DNA from: Azoarcus sp. Aa7
GTDB lineage: Bacteria > Pseudomonadota > Gammaproteobacteria > Burkholderiales > Rhodocyclaceae
Length of the DNA: 64,000 nt
Direction of reading: 5' to 3'
Assembly: GCF_014822185.1 (NCBI RefSeq)
Contig: NZ_QVLR01000009.1
Location: forward strand, 62,001 to 126,000
This document shows positions 34,660 through 44,727 of this stretch, in pieces (the stretch's first letter is position 1; each line of letters starts with the position of its first letter). The notes beneath the pieces are model-generated. The model did no database searches. It saw only the letters and a program-made list of their open reading frames with translations, and had not been told where the DNA came from. Made by a program: the position numbers and the translations under genes.

Positions 34660-36024
34660 ATGATCCGCAAGCTGCTGCGCAAGGTCTTCCGCCGCGCCGC
34701 CTCGCCCATCAACACCGAACCTGCGCTGGTCCCTGTCACCCAGCACGGTATCCGTCGCGAACAGATCTCGCCCGCCGCCCGCAAGGTGTGCACCGTGCTG
34801 CAGGAAAGCGGCCACAAGGCGTTCGTCGTGGGCGGCGCCGTGCGCGACCTGCTGGTCGGCCATCCGCCCAAGGACTACGACGTCGCCACGAGCGCAACGC
34901 CCGAGGAAGTGCGCGCGCTGTTCCGCCGCTCGCGCATCATCGGCCGCCGCTTCAAGATCGTGCACGTCATGAGCGGCCCGGAAACGATCGAAGTCTCGAC
35001 CTTCCGCGCCAGCCAGACCGCCGAGGACGCCGACACCGACGAGCACGGACGCGTGCTGCGCGACAACGTGTACGGTTCGCAGGCCGAGGACGCCACACGC
35101 CGCGACTTCACCGTCAACGCGCTGTACTACGACCCGACCACCGAACAGATCCTCGACTACCACCACGGCGTCGCCGACCTCAAGCAGAAGACGCTGCGCA
35201 TCATCGGCGATCCGCGCGCGCGCTATCGCGAGGACCCGGTGCGCATGCTGCGCGGCGTGCGCCTCGGCGCCAAGCTCGGCCTCACGCTCGACCCGGCCGC
35301 GCGCAACCCCATCCGCGAGATGGCGGAACTCCTCGAGAACGTGCCTGCGGCGCGCCTCTTCGACGAGATGCTCAAGCTGCTGTTCTCCGGCTACGCGGTC
35401 AAATGCCTGAAACAGCTGCGCGAAGAAGGCCTGCACCACGGCCTGCTGCCGCTCCTCGACGTGATTCTCGAGCAGCCCATGGGCGAGCGCTTCGTGTGGC
35501 TGTCGCTGGAAAACACCGACGATCGCGTGCGCGCCGACAAACCCGTGTCCCCCGGCTTCCTGTTCGCGACCCTGCTGTGGCACGAAGTGCTCGCCAACTG
35601 GGAAGCACGCAAGGCGAATGGCGAACACACCCAGCCCGCGCTCTTCGCGGCGATGGACGAAGTACTCGACGCCCAGGCCGGCAAGCTCGCGATCACCAAG
35701 CGTATCGTCGGCGACATCAAGGAAATCTGGGCCCTGCAGCCGCGCTTCGAAAAGTGCAGCGGCAAGGCGCCGTACCGCCTCATCGAACAGCCGCGCTACC
35801 GCGCTGCGTGGGACTTCCTGCGCCTGCGCGCCCAGTCCGGCGAGCTCGACGCAGCGTTGCCCGACTGGTGGGACAGCTTCGCCCACGCCGGCCACGACGC
35901 ACGCGAAGCGCTCCTCGCCGACGCGCCGACCGCCGGCGAGGCCCCCGAACGCAAGCGACGCCGCCGGCGCCGCAAGCCGTCCGCGGCCGGAGCCGAGGCT
36001 ACGGCAAGCAGCGACGCATCATGA
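34660..36024 (+). CDS. pcnB: poly(A) polymerase
   Basis: Adds 3' poly(A) tails to RNA and so promotes decay. The 454-residue class II nucleotidyltransferase has FVVGGAVRDLLVG, KDYDVATSATP with the metal-binding Asp pair, RRDFTVNALYYDP and YREDPVRMLRGVRLGAKLG. The C-terminus is strongly basic (about 425-440, KRRRRRRK), typical of PcnB rather than of CCA-adding enzymes. It overlaps folK by four bases (ATGA). Confidence 0.94.
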   Translation: MIRKLLRKVFRRAASPINTEPALVPVTQHGIRREQISPAARKVCTVLQESGHKAFVVGGAVRDLLVGHPPKDYDVATSATPEEVRALFRRSRIIGRRFKIVHVMSGPETIEVSTFRASQTAEDADTDEHGRVLRDNVYGSQAEDATRRDFTVNALYYDPTTEQILDYHHGVADLKQKTLRIIGDPRARYREDPVRMLRGVRLGAKLGLTLDPAARNPIREMAELLENVPAARLFDEMLKLLFSGYAVKCLKQLREEGLHHGLLPLLDVILEQPMGERFVWLSLENTDDRVRADKPVSPGFLFATLLWHEVLANWEARKANGEHTQPALFAAMDEVLDAQAGKLAITKRIVGDIKEIWALQPRFEKCSGKAPYRLIEQPRYRAAWDFLRLRAQSGELDAALPDWWDSFAHAGHDAREALLADAPTAGEAPERKRRRRRRKPSAAGAEATASSDAS

Positions 36025-36533
36025 CTGGCCGCCGTCCGCCACCGGGCCCCGGCCCGGTGCGCGCGTTCGTCGCGCTCGGCGCCAACCTGGGTGACGCCGC
36101 CGCAGCGCTCGACAGCGCCTTCGCCGCGCTCGATGCCCTGCCCGGCACCCGCCTCGTCGGGCGCTCCAGCCTCTACCGCACCGCGCCGATCGGCGTCACC
36201 GGCCACCCCGACTACCTCAACGCCGTCGCCGCGATCGACACGGCGCTGACCGCGCCGGACCTGCTCGCGGCGCTGCTCGGCCTCGAAAGTTCGCACGGGC
36301 GCCGGCGCGAGACCGAACTCGCTCCGCGCACACTGGACCTCGACCTGATCCTCTACGGCGACGCGACGATCGCCCTGCCCGGCCTCGACGTCCCGCACCC
36401 GCGCATGCACCTGCGCGCCTTCGTGCTCGTCCCGCTCGCGGAGATCGCGCCCGACACCGACATCCCCGGCCGCGGCCGCGCCGCGGACCTGCTCGACGCC
36501 GTGCGCGACCAACGCATCGAGCGCGTTCGCTGA
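36021..36533 (+). CDS. folK: 2-amino-4-hydroxy-6-hydroxymethyldihydropteridine pyrophosphokinase
   Basis: Transfers pyrophosphate from ATP to hydroxymethyl-dihydropterin in folate synthesis. The 170-residue protein has FVALGANLGDA, SSLYRTAPIGVTGHPDYLNAV, the catalytic SSHGRRRETELAPRTLDLDL block in pieces, LYGD and PHPRMHLRAFVL. The N-terminus is Pro-rich (RRPPPGPGP). It starts inside the pcnB stop and is translationally coupled to it. Confidence 0.94.
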   Translation: MTGRRPPPGPGPVRAFVALGANLGDAAAALDSAFAALDALPGTRLVGRSSLYRTAPIGVTGHPDYLNAVAAIDTALTAPDLLAALLGLESSHGRRRETELAPRTLDLDLILYGDATIALPGLDVPHPRMHLRAFVLVPLAEIAPDTDIPGRGRAADLLDAVRDQRIERVR

Positions 36534-36557
36534 CCCGTCCGCAACGCCGAATTGCCC

Positions 36558-36920
36558 ATGACCGCCTGGATGCAGACCCTGCCCGCCTGGGTGCAGACCG
36601 CGATGCTGCTCACCGCATCGAACGTCTTCATGACCTTCGCGTGGTACGGTCATCTCAAGAACATGCAGTCCAAGGCCTGGTTCGTCGCCGCCATCGTCAG
36701 CTGGGGCATCGCGCTGTTCGAATACCTGCTGCAGGTGCCGGCCAACCGCATCGGCGCGACCGAGCTGAGCCTCGCCCAGCTCAAGATCATGCAGGAAGTG
36801 ATCACCCTGCTCGTCTTCATCCCCTTCGTCGTGCTGTATATGAAGCAACCGATCAAGCTTGACTATCTCTGGGCCGCCCTGTGTATGCTTGGCGCGGTAT
36901 ATTTCATCTTCAGAAACTAA
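36558..36920 (+). CDS. DUF486 family small membrane protein
   Basis: A 120-residue protein with four predicted transmembrane helices: MLLTASNVFMTFAWYGHL, SKAWFVAAIVSWGIALFEY, VITLLVFIPFVVLYM and YLWAALCMLGAVYFIF. The motif EYLLQVPANRIG is a hallmark of DUF486, a relative of the small multidrug/DMT transporters. Its function is not known. It lies between folK and the nucleoside kinase, close enough to share a transcript. Confidence 0.85.
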   Translation: MTAWMQTLPAWVQTAMLLTASNVFMTFAWYGHLKNMQSKAWFVAAIVSWGIALFEYLLQVPANRIGATELSLAQLKIMQEVITLLVFIPFVVLYMKQPIKLDYLWAALCMLGAVYFIFRN

Positions 36921-36935
36921 AGGCGACGTTCCTGC

Positions 36936-37577
36936 ATGTTCGACAAGGCACGCTACATCGTGGTCGAAGGCCCCATCGGCGCGGGCAAGACCTCGCTCGC
37001 CCGACGGCTTGCAGAACGCCTCGACGCGCGGGCGCTGTTCGAGCAGCCGGAACTCAACCCCTTCCTCGGCCGCTTCTACCAGGACGCCGACCGCTGGGCG
37101 ATGTCGACCCAGTTGCACTTCCTGTTCCAGCGCTTCGACCAGCTCGGCATCGTCGCCGAGGCGATGGAACAGCAGCAACGCGTGGTGTCCGACTTCGTGC
37201 TGGACAAGGATCCCCTGTTCGCCGCGCTGAACCTCGCGCCCGACGAACTCGCGCTCTACCAGCGCGTATTCGACGCGATGAAACCCGCTTCGCCACCCAA
37301 GCCGGACCTCATCATCTATCTGCAGGCCAAACCCGAAACGCTGGTCGAACGCGTCCGCCGGCGCGGCCTCGACACCGAACGGCGCATCACCGAGCAATAT
37401 CTCGAACGCGTCGCAGAGCGTTACGCACGCTTTTTCTACCAGTACGATGCCGCGCCGCTGTTCATCGTCGATGCCGAAGTCCTCAACCCGGTCGACCACG
37501 ATGACGACTTCGAACTCCTGCTCGATCGCCTGCGCAACATGCGCAGCTATCGCGAATTCTTCGGTTACGCCGCCTGA
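36936..37577 (+). CDS. deoxynucleoside kinase family protein
   Basis: A 213-residue kinase of the deoxyadenosine/deoxyguanosine kinase family (salvage of deoxynucleosides with ATP). The P-loop is GPIGAGKTS (12-20), and QPELNPFLGRFYQD, FLFQRFDQL, DFVLDKDPLFAAL (a DRS/ERS-like block with D-K-D here) and the LID RVRRRGLDTERRI follow. Homologues sit between folK and panB in many betaproteobacteria, which suggests a pathway link with pterin or pantothenate genes not yet explained. Confidence 0.88.
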   Translation: MFDKARYIVVEGPIGAGKTSLARRLAERLDARALFEQPELNPFLGRFYQDADRWAMSTQLHFLFQRFDQLGIVAEAMEQQQRVVSDFVLDKDPLFAALNLAPDELALYQRVFDAMKPASPPKPDLIIYLQAKPETLVERVRRRGLDTERRITEQYLERVAERYARFFYQYDAAPLFIVDAEVLNPVDHDDDFELLLDRLRNMRSYREFFGYAA

Positions 37578-39329
<1,752 letters not shown>

Positions 39330-39462
39330 CGCCCGCGGCGCCGATACGGCCCTGCAGGGCACTGCACACTTGCATCCGCGCCCGGTTCGTTTCAAGCTAT
39401 GCCAGCATGCTCCCGAACAAGGGGAGAGCGGCGTGAATGCCTAACACGAAAGGAGGGACACG

Positions 39463-39915
39463 ATGCTTGCGACAACTGTGACAGTGCGACAGATTCTTGA
39501 ACAGAAGGGCGCGACGACGCACTCGGTGACGCCCGCCGTCAGCGTCCTCGACGCCCTGGCGATGATGGCCAAACACGACATCGGCTCGGTGCTGGTGCTC
39601 GAGAACGACCGCCTCGTCGGCATCTTCACCGAACGCGACTATGCGCGAAAACTCGTCCTCAAGGGCCTCAACTCGCGCGAAGCCACCGTAGGCGACGTGA
39701 TGACGCCCAACGTGTGCACGATCACCCCGTCGCTGGCGATCGACGCGGTGATGAACATCATGACGGAGAACCGCTTCCGTCACCTGCCGGTGGTCGAGCA
39801 GGGGCGCATCGTCGGCATCGTCACGATCGGCGACGTCGTCAAATCCATCATCGACCAGCAGGAAAAGACGATCAGCCACCTGTCGAACTACATCGCCGGC
39901 GAGTTGACCACCTGA
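39463..39915 (+). CDS. CBS-domain pair protein
   Basis: A 150-residue cytoplasmic protein made only of two CBS motifs (about 18-65 and 82-135), with IGSVLVLENDRLVGIFTERDYARKLVLKG and FRHLPVVEQGRIVGIVTIGDVVKSII in pieces as the two cores. Stand-alone CBS pairs bind adenosyl ligands such as AMP, ATP or SAM and often sense energy state. AGGAGG at 39451-39456 is an optimal ribosome site, so it is probably well expressed. Partner unknown. Confidence 0.9.
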   Translation: MLATTVTVRQILEQKGATTHSVTPAVSVLDALAMMAKHDIGSVLVLENDRLVGIFTERDYARKLVLKGLNSREATVGDVMTPNVCTITPSLAIDAVMNIMTENRFRHLPVVEQGRIVGIVTIGDVVKSIIDQQEKTISHLSNYIAGELTT

Positions 39916-39971
39916 ACATCCAGCGGGCCGCGGACACCGCGACCCGCCAGTCGTGTCGGCGCCGCGGACGC

Positions 39972-42659
39972 TCAGTCCGCAAGCGCCTTGCCGACGATCT
40001 CCGCGACGTCGGGCGACAGCCCCGGCGTCGCGGCAACCCGCGCGATCTGCGCGCGGATACTCTGCCGCAATGCAGGAGTGAAGCGCCGCCAGTTCTCCAG
40101 CGCCCGCGCCATGCGGGCCGCGACCTGCGGATTGCGGCTGTCGAGCGCGACCACCTGATCGGCCCAGAACGCATGCCCGCTGCCGTCCGGCGCATGGAAT
40201 TCGGCCGGGTTCGCACGGAAGAAGCTTCCCAGCAGCGCATACACCTTGTTCGGATTGGCGAGGCTGAAAGCCGGGTCGTCCATCAACTCACGCACACGCT
40301 CCAGCACCGGCGCCGCGGCGGCATCCCAGCGCCAGGCCGAGGCCTGCAGCGCGAACCATTTGTCGAGCACCAGCGCATCGTCACGATAGCGCTCATGGAA
40401 GCGCGACAGCGCGGCCTCGCGCACGGGGCTCGCGCTCTGGACCAGGGCAGCGAGCGCGCCGAAGCCCTCGGTCATGTTGCCGAAGCGCGCGAACTGCGCC
40501 TCCGCGCGCGCCAGCCCGCCGGTCACGCCGGCGGCCGAGAGGTACTTCAGCGCGAGGTTGGCCAGCGCACGCCGGCCCGCGTCGCCCGGGTGATAGCGGT
40601 ATTCGCCCGGCACCTCCATCGCCACGCAGACCGCCTGCCAGTCCGGCGCCAGCCCCTTGCCCAGTTCGCGCATCAGATGCATCAGCGCAGCGCGCAGCGC
40701 GGCCGGATCGGCAGGTTCCATCCGTTCGAGCAGATAGGTCTCCGACGGCAGCGCCGCCGCCTGCGCGCGGAAGGCCGGATCGAGCGCAGCGTCGTTCAGC
40801 AACGCACGGAAGGCCTGTGCGAAGGCCGCCGGCAGCGCAAGCGCACGCCCGGCGGCGGCATCCGCCGCAAGCGCGAGGATCACGCGCTCCGCATAGCGCT
40901 GCGCCGCGTCCCAGCGATTGAAGGCATCGGCGTCGTGCGCCATGCGGAAGGCGAGCCGCTCGTCGCCCTCGTCGAGTTCGAGGATCACCGGCGCCGAGAA
41001 CCCGCGCAACACCGAGGGCACCGGCTCGGCGTCGAGGCCGACGAAGCGGAACGTCTGCTCCGCCTCCGCAAGCACCAGCACGCGGGTCGTCGCGCCGCCG
41101 TGGTTTTCCCCGTCCAGGTTCAGTGGCAGATCCCTGCCGTCGGGTCCGATGAGGCCCACCGCGACCGGGATCACCAGCGGCGCCTTATCGGCCTGCCCCG
41201 GCGTCGGCGGCGTGTGCTGCGACAGGGTCAGCGTGTAGCTGCCGCTCGCCGCATCCCACGCGCCGGCCGCCTTCACGCGCGGCGTGCCCGCCTGGCTGTA
41301 CCACCGCATGAACTGGTCGAGGTCGTAGCCGTTCGCCTCCGCCATGCAATCGACGAAATCGTCGCAGGTCACGGCCTGGCCGTCGTGGTAGCTGAAGTAC
41401 AGGTCCATGCCGTTGCGGAAGCCCTCCGCGCCCAGCAGGGTATGCAGCATGCGGATGACTTCCGCGCCCTTCTCATACACCGTCGCGGTGTAGAAGTTGT
41501 TGATCTCCTGGTAGCTCTCCGGCCGGATCGGGTGGGCCATCGGCCCCGCATCCTCGGGGAACTGCGCCGCACGCAGCACGCGCACGTCATCGATGCGCTT
41601 GACCGCACGCGCCGACGCCGCCCCCGCGTCGCCCGCGGCCTGTGCGAGCATGTCCGCGGAGAACTGCTGGTCGCGGAACACCGTCAACCCTTCCTTGAGC
41701 GTGAGCTGGAACCAGTCGCGGCAGGTCACACGGTTGCCGGTCCAGTTGTGGAAGTACTCGTGTGCGACCACGCTCTCGATGTTCTCGTAGTCGACGTCGG
41801 TCGCCGTGTCCGGCTTCGCGAGCACGTACTTCGCGTTGAAGATGTTGAGCCCCTTGTTCTCCATCGCGCCCATGTTGAAGTCGCTGACGGCGACGATCAT
41901 GAAGCGGTCGAGGTCGAGCTCCAGACCGAACACCTCCTCGTCCCAACGCATCGCATGCACCAGCGAATCCATCGCGTGCGGGGTGCGGTCGAGATTGCCC
42001 TCCTCCACCCACACCTGCAGCAGCACCTCGCGCCCGGAAGCGGTCGTGACGCGACGCTCCAGCGCGACCAGCTTCGCCGCGACCAGCGCGAAGAGATACG
42101 ACGGCTTGGGGAAAGGATCGATCCATTTCGCAAAGTGGCGACCGCCTTCGAGCGTCCCCTGTGCGACGAGGTTGCCGTTCGACAGCAGCACCGGGCACTC
42201 CGCAGCATCGGCCTCCAGCGTCACGGCGAAGCGCGTCATCGCATCGGGACGGTCCGGGAACCAGGTGATGCGGCGAAAGCCCTCGGCCTCGCACTGCGTG
42301 AAGAAACCGCCGCGCGACACGTAGAGGCCGGACAGCGCGGTGTTCGCCTGCGGGTTGATGCGCGTGACGATGCAGACCTCGGCCCGGGCGGCATCGAGCG
42401 CGATCTCGATCCAGCCCTCGCCCCGGGTCAGCTGCCCGGCCCCGGCCGGCACGCCGTCGATGCTCACGCTCACGAGCTCGAGTTCCTCGCCCAGCAGGCG
42501 CAGGGGCTCCACGCGCGACGAGCGCCGCGCACAGCGCAGCCGGCTCGTCACCAGCGTTGCCGCAGGGTCGAGCGCGAAATGCAGCTCGATGTCGTCGATG
42601 GTCCACGCCAGTGGCGTGTAGTCGGATCGTTGAATGGTCGGGGCGTGTTCGCTTTTCAT
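39972..42659 (-). CDS. pepN: aminopeptidase N
   Basis: An M1-family zinc aminopeptidase of 895 residues that removes N-terminal residues from peptides in the cytoplasm. The substrate-anchoring GAMEN (264-268), zinc motif HEYFH at 300-304 and the third ligand Glu323 are present, followed by the DQQFSADM segment of the bacterial PepN group. The C-terminal helical domain (about 540-895) is complete. It converges with the CBS gene. The length fits E. coli PepN (870). Confidence 0.96.
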   Translation of the reverse strand: MKSEHAPTIQRSDYTPLAWTIDDIELHFALDPAATLVTSRLRCARRSSRVEPLRLLGEELELVSVSIDGVPAGAGQLTRGEGWIEIALDAARAEVCIVTRINPQANTALSGLYVSRGGFFTQCEAEGFRRITWFPDRPDAMTRFAVTLEADAAECPVLLSNGNLVAQGTLEGGRHFAKWIDPFPKPSYLFALVAAKLVALERRVTTASGREVLLQVWVEEGNLDRTPHAMDSLVHAMRWDEEVFGLELDLDRFMIVAVSDFNMGAMENKGLNIFNAKYVLAKPDTATDVDYENIESVVAHEYFHNWTGNRVTCRDWFQLTLKEGLTVFRDQQFSADMLAQAAGDAGAASARAVKRIDDVRVLRAAQFPEDAGPMAHPIRPESYQEINNFYTATVYEKGAEVIRMLHTLLGAEGFRNGMDLYFSYHDGQAVTCDDFVDCMAEANGYDLDQFMRWYSQAGTPRVKAAGAWDAASGSYTLTLSQHTPPTPGQADKAPLVIPVAVGLIGPDGRDLPLNLDGENHGGATTRVLVLAEAEQTFRFVGLDAEPVPSVLRGFSAPVILELDEGDERLAFRMAHDADAFNRWDAAQRYAERVILALAADAAAGRALALPAAFAQAFRALLNDAALDPAFRAQAAALPSETYLLERMEPADPAALRAALMHLMRELGKGLAPDWQAVCVAMEVPGEYRYHPGDAGRRALANLALKYLSAAGVTGGLARAEAQFARFGNMTEGFGALAALVQSASPVREAALSRFHERYRDDALVLDKWFALQASAWRWDAAAAPVLERVRELMDDPAFSLANPNKVYALLGSFFRANPAEFHAPDGSGHAFWADQVVALDSRNPQVAARMARALENWRRFTPALRQSIRAQIARVAATPGLSPDVAEIVGKALAD

Positions 42660-42732
42660 TATTTCTCCGGCTGTCCGGCCGCGTACGGGACAAACCGCGA
42701 GTATACGCCCCCCGCGCTGCCCGACGCCCGCG

Positions 42733-43248
42733 TCAGGGCAGCAGCACGATCCGCGTGCCGGCGAGGCGGTCGTGCAGGAACTGGCGATCGCGATCGACCA
42801 GCGCCCACGCGAGCCCCAGACCGAAGCACAGCAGCGACGGCCACGCGAGCGTGTAGCGCAGCCAAACGGTCGCCACGCCGGGCGCGTGACCGTCGGCCGT
42901 CACCAGGCGCAGCTTCCAGGTCTGCATCGCGAGCGTCTGGCCGCGCCGGCGCCAGTACCAGATGAAATACGCACCCAGCACGACGTAGATGTGCAGCCAT
43001 GCCACCCACCCCGCCGGCGCGATGCCGAACACGACGCCGAGCACGAGGTAGGGCACCAGGAAGGCGAGCGCGAGCACACCCAGCAGCAGCAAGCCCTCGT
43101 ACAGCAGGCTCGCAAGCCGGCGGCGCAGGCCGGCGAGCTCGACAACCTGAGCGACGACCTGCGCGGCAACCTGCGCGTGGTTTGCGGAACGGGATTCGGC
43201 GTTGCGGGACGGGGCCGGGGTGTTGCGCCTGGGGTTTTGTTTCTTCAT
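42733..43248 (-). CDS. RDD family membrane protein
   Basis: A 171-residue protein with three or four transmembrane helices and the family signature: RRLASLLYEGLLLLGVLAL with the Arg and a Glu in place of the usual Asp, then WRRRGQTLAMQTWKLRLV and RFL-type end DRDRQFLHDRLAGTRIV. RDD proteins are of mostly unknown function, some linked to ion exchange. It overlaps the DUF3106 gene (ATGA at 43245-43248) and ends the sigma-factor operon. Confidence 0.88.
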   Translation of the reverse strand: MKKQNPRRNTPAPSRNAESRSANHAQVAAQVVAQVVELAGLRRRLASLLYEGLLLLGVLALAFLVPYLVLGVVFGIAPAGWVAWLHIYVVLGAYFIWYWRRRGQTLAMQTWKLRLVTADGHAPGVATVWLRYTLAWPSLLCFGLGLAWALVDRDRQFLHDRLAGTRIVLLP

Positions 43249-43697
43249 TCCTTGTTGCCGCGCACGGGCGGTCGCTGTAAGGGGCGCACGATGCGCGGGC
43301 CGGACTTGAGCTGGCGCTCTTCCGGCGGGATGCTGCGGTAGCGCTGCCATTGTTCCTGCAGCGACTCGCGCCGCTCGCGCGGGATGCTGCGCAACGCGCG
43401 GTACTGGTCGCGCGCGCGCTCGCGCTGGTCCGGCCGCAGGTTCGCCCAGTCGCGCATGCGCGCACTGATGCGAGCCTGCTCTTCCGGCGTCAGGCGCGAA
43501 TAGCGGTTGGCAACCCCCAGCCAGCGCTGGCGCTGCACTTCGCTCATCGAATTCCAGTCGTCCGACAGCGGCGCGAGCACCGAACGCTGGGAAGCCGTCA
43601 GACCGGACCACGAGGGCGCACCGATCGGCGCGACCGCGAGGACCGGACCGCTCAGGGCGGCCACCAGGATCAGGATTGCGAGTCGTCCTGCAGCCAT
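43245..43697 (-). CDS. DUF3106 protein, exported
   Basis: A 150-residue protein with a signal peptide (about 1-21). The mature part is Arg- and Gln-rich and helical, with repeats of the kind SxxQRxxLxxLxxxW: LTASQRSVLAPLSDDW, MSEVQRQRWLGVANRY, LTPEEQARISARMRDW, LRPDQRERARDQYRAL. This spaced pattern recalls CpxP/Spy-like and zinc-resistance periplasmic chaperones, but DUF3106 has no proven role. It overlaps the DUF3619 gene by 28 bases and the RDD gene by four. Confidence 0.85.
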   Translation of the reverse strand: MAAGRLAILILVAALSGPVLAVAPIGAPSWSGLTASQRSVLAPLSDDWNSMSEVQRQRWLGVANRYSRLTPEEQARISARMRDWANLRPDQRERARDQYRALRSIPRERRESLQEQWQRYRSIPPEERQLKSGPRIVRPLQRPPVRGNKE

Positions 43698-44041
43698 GCC
43701 TTGAAGTCCGAGTCCAGGTAAGCGTCGATCGGCAGGTCGTCGATCAGCAGCGCCGTATCGACCTCCTCCATCTCGCTCACGCGCAGCCAGGTGGTCCAGT
43801 AATCGCCCGCCAGCACCGCGACGAGGATCGCCGCCGCCACCGCCGCCGGGCGCATCATGGGCGGGAACAGGCGCCGCAGGGCGCTGCCGATCTTCGCGCC
43901 GAACCCCGGCTGCGCCGTCCGATGCGCAGCGAGGGCGCGCTCGCGTGCGAGCCGCAGGCGTTCCGCGATATCACCGTCCACGCCGCGCGCCGCCGCCGAC
44001 AGGTGGACGGCGACCCTGCGGGCAAAAGCTTCGTCGTTCAT
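43670..44041 (-). CDS. DUF3619 protein, candidate anti-sigma factor
   Basis: A 123-residue protein with one transmembrane helix (about 62-80, RPAAVAAAILVAVLAG). About 60 cytoplasmic residues come before it and an acidic tail (VDTALLIDDLPIDAYLDSDF) after it. Its start overlaps the stop of the ECF sigma gene (ATGA at 44038-44041). Gene order and topology fit a membrane anti-sigma factor, though DUF3619 is not shown to be one and no ZAS zinc motif (HxxxCxxC) is present. Inference only. Confidence 0.8.
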   Translation of the reverse strand: MNDEAFARRVAVHLSAAARGVDGDIAERLRLARERALAAHRTAQPGFGAKIGSALRRLFPPMMRPAAVAAAILVAVLAGDYWTTWLRVSEMEEVDTALLIDDLPIDAYLDSDFKAWLQDDSQS

Positions 44042-44607
44042 AACTCGATTCCCTTGGCTTTCAGGGCCGCCGCCAGCGTCTGCGTGGCGCGCGAACAATG
44101 CGTCTTCACGCTCCCCTCGGAACAGCCCATCGCGGCAGCCGTCTCGGCAATATCCATCTCTTCCCAGTAACGCATGAGGAAGGCTTCCCGTTGACGGGGA
44201 GGCAGCCGCCCGATTTCCCGTTCGATGGCGGCCAGCGTGCGCACACGCTCGTACTGCCCGTGCGGCGTATCGGCCTTCGCTTCGTCGGGCTCGCCGGCAA
44301 GGGTGTCGAGCGGATCGTTGTCGCCGTCCTGCTCGTCGTCGCCGACGAAGGACGACAGCAGCGTCGTCCAGGTGTTGCGCACCTTCTGCCGCCGCAGCGC
44401 GTCGTAGATGACGTTCTGCAGGATGCGCTGGAACAGCATCGGATATTCGCTCGCGGGGCGCTCGCCATAGCTGACCGAGAGCTTGAGCATCGCATCCTGC
44501 ACCGCATCCAGGGCCGCGTCGTCGTTGCGCAGCGCGTACACCGCCTGCTTGAACGCACGCTTTTCGACACCCTGGAGAAAGGCGGAGAGTTCTGCCCGGT
44601 TAGCCAG
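44038..44607 (-). CDS. ECF sigma factor (RpoE-like), probable CTG start
   Basis: A 189-residue sigma factor: region 2 from about residue 10 to 85 (KRAFKQAVYALRNDDAALDAVQDAML, in pieces, then QRILQNVIYDALRR) and region 4 from about 130 (LPPRQREAFLMRYWEEMDIAETAA, in pieces, then GCSEGSVKTHCSRA). An ORF starting at the first standard codon (GTG 44541) lacks the first helix of region 2. Upstream codons read ANRAELSAFLQGVEKRAFKQA, in pieces, as in relatives. The only codon that fits is CTG at 44605-44607, with AAGGA seven bases before it; an in-frame stop lies just beyond. Confidence 0.8.
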   Translation of the reverse strand: MANRAELSAFLQGVEKRAFKQAVYALRNDDAALDAVQDAMLKLSVSYGERPASEYPMLFQRILQNVIYDALRRQKVRNTWTTLLSSFVGDDEQDGDNDPLDTLAGEPDEAKADTPHGQYERVRTLAAIEREIGRLPPRQREAFLMRYWEEMDIAETAAAMGCSEGSVKTHCSRATQTLAAALKAKGIEL

Positions 44608-44727
44608 TTCTGGATCCTTATGAAAACCGGTTATTCAGGCCGTTGTGCGATGCCGCAGCAGCCTTGACCAAACTGCGCCTGACCGGTAACGTTCAGCGTT
44701 TCGGACCGTAAGAATAGCGAGTTTGCG

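Noticed and set aside
44650-44667. Leader peptide before ilvB
   Set aside because: The short frame reads MPQQP and then stops, with no run of Ile, Leu or Val codons.
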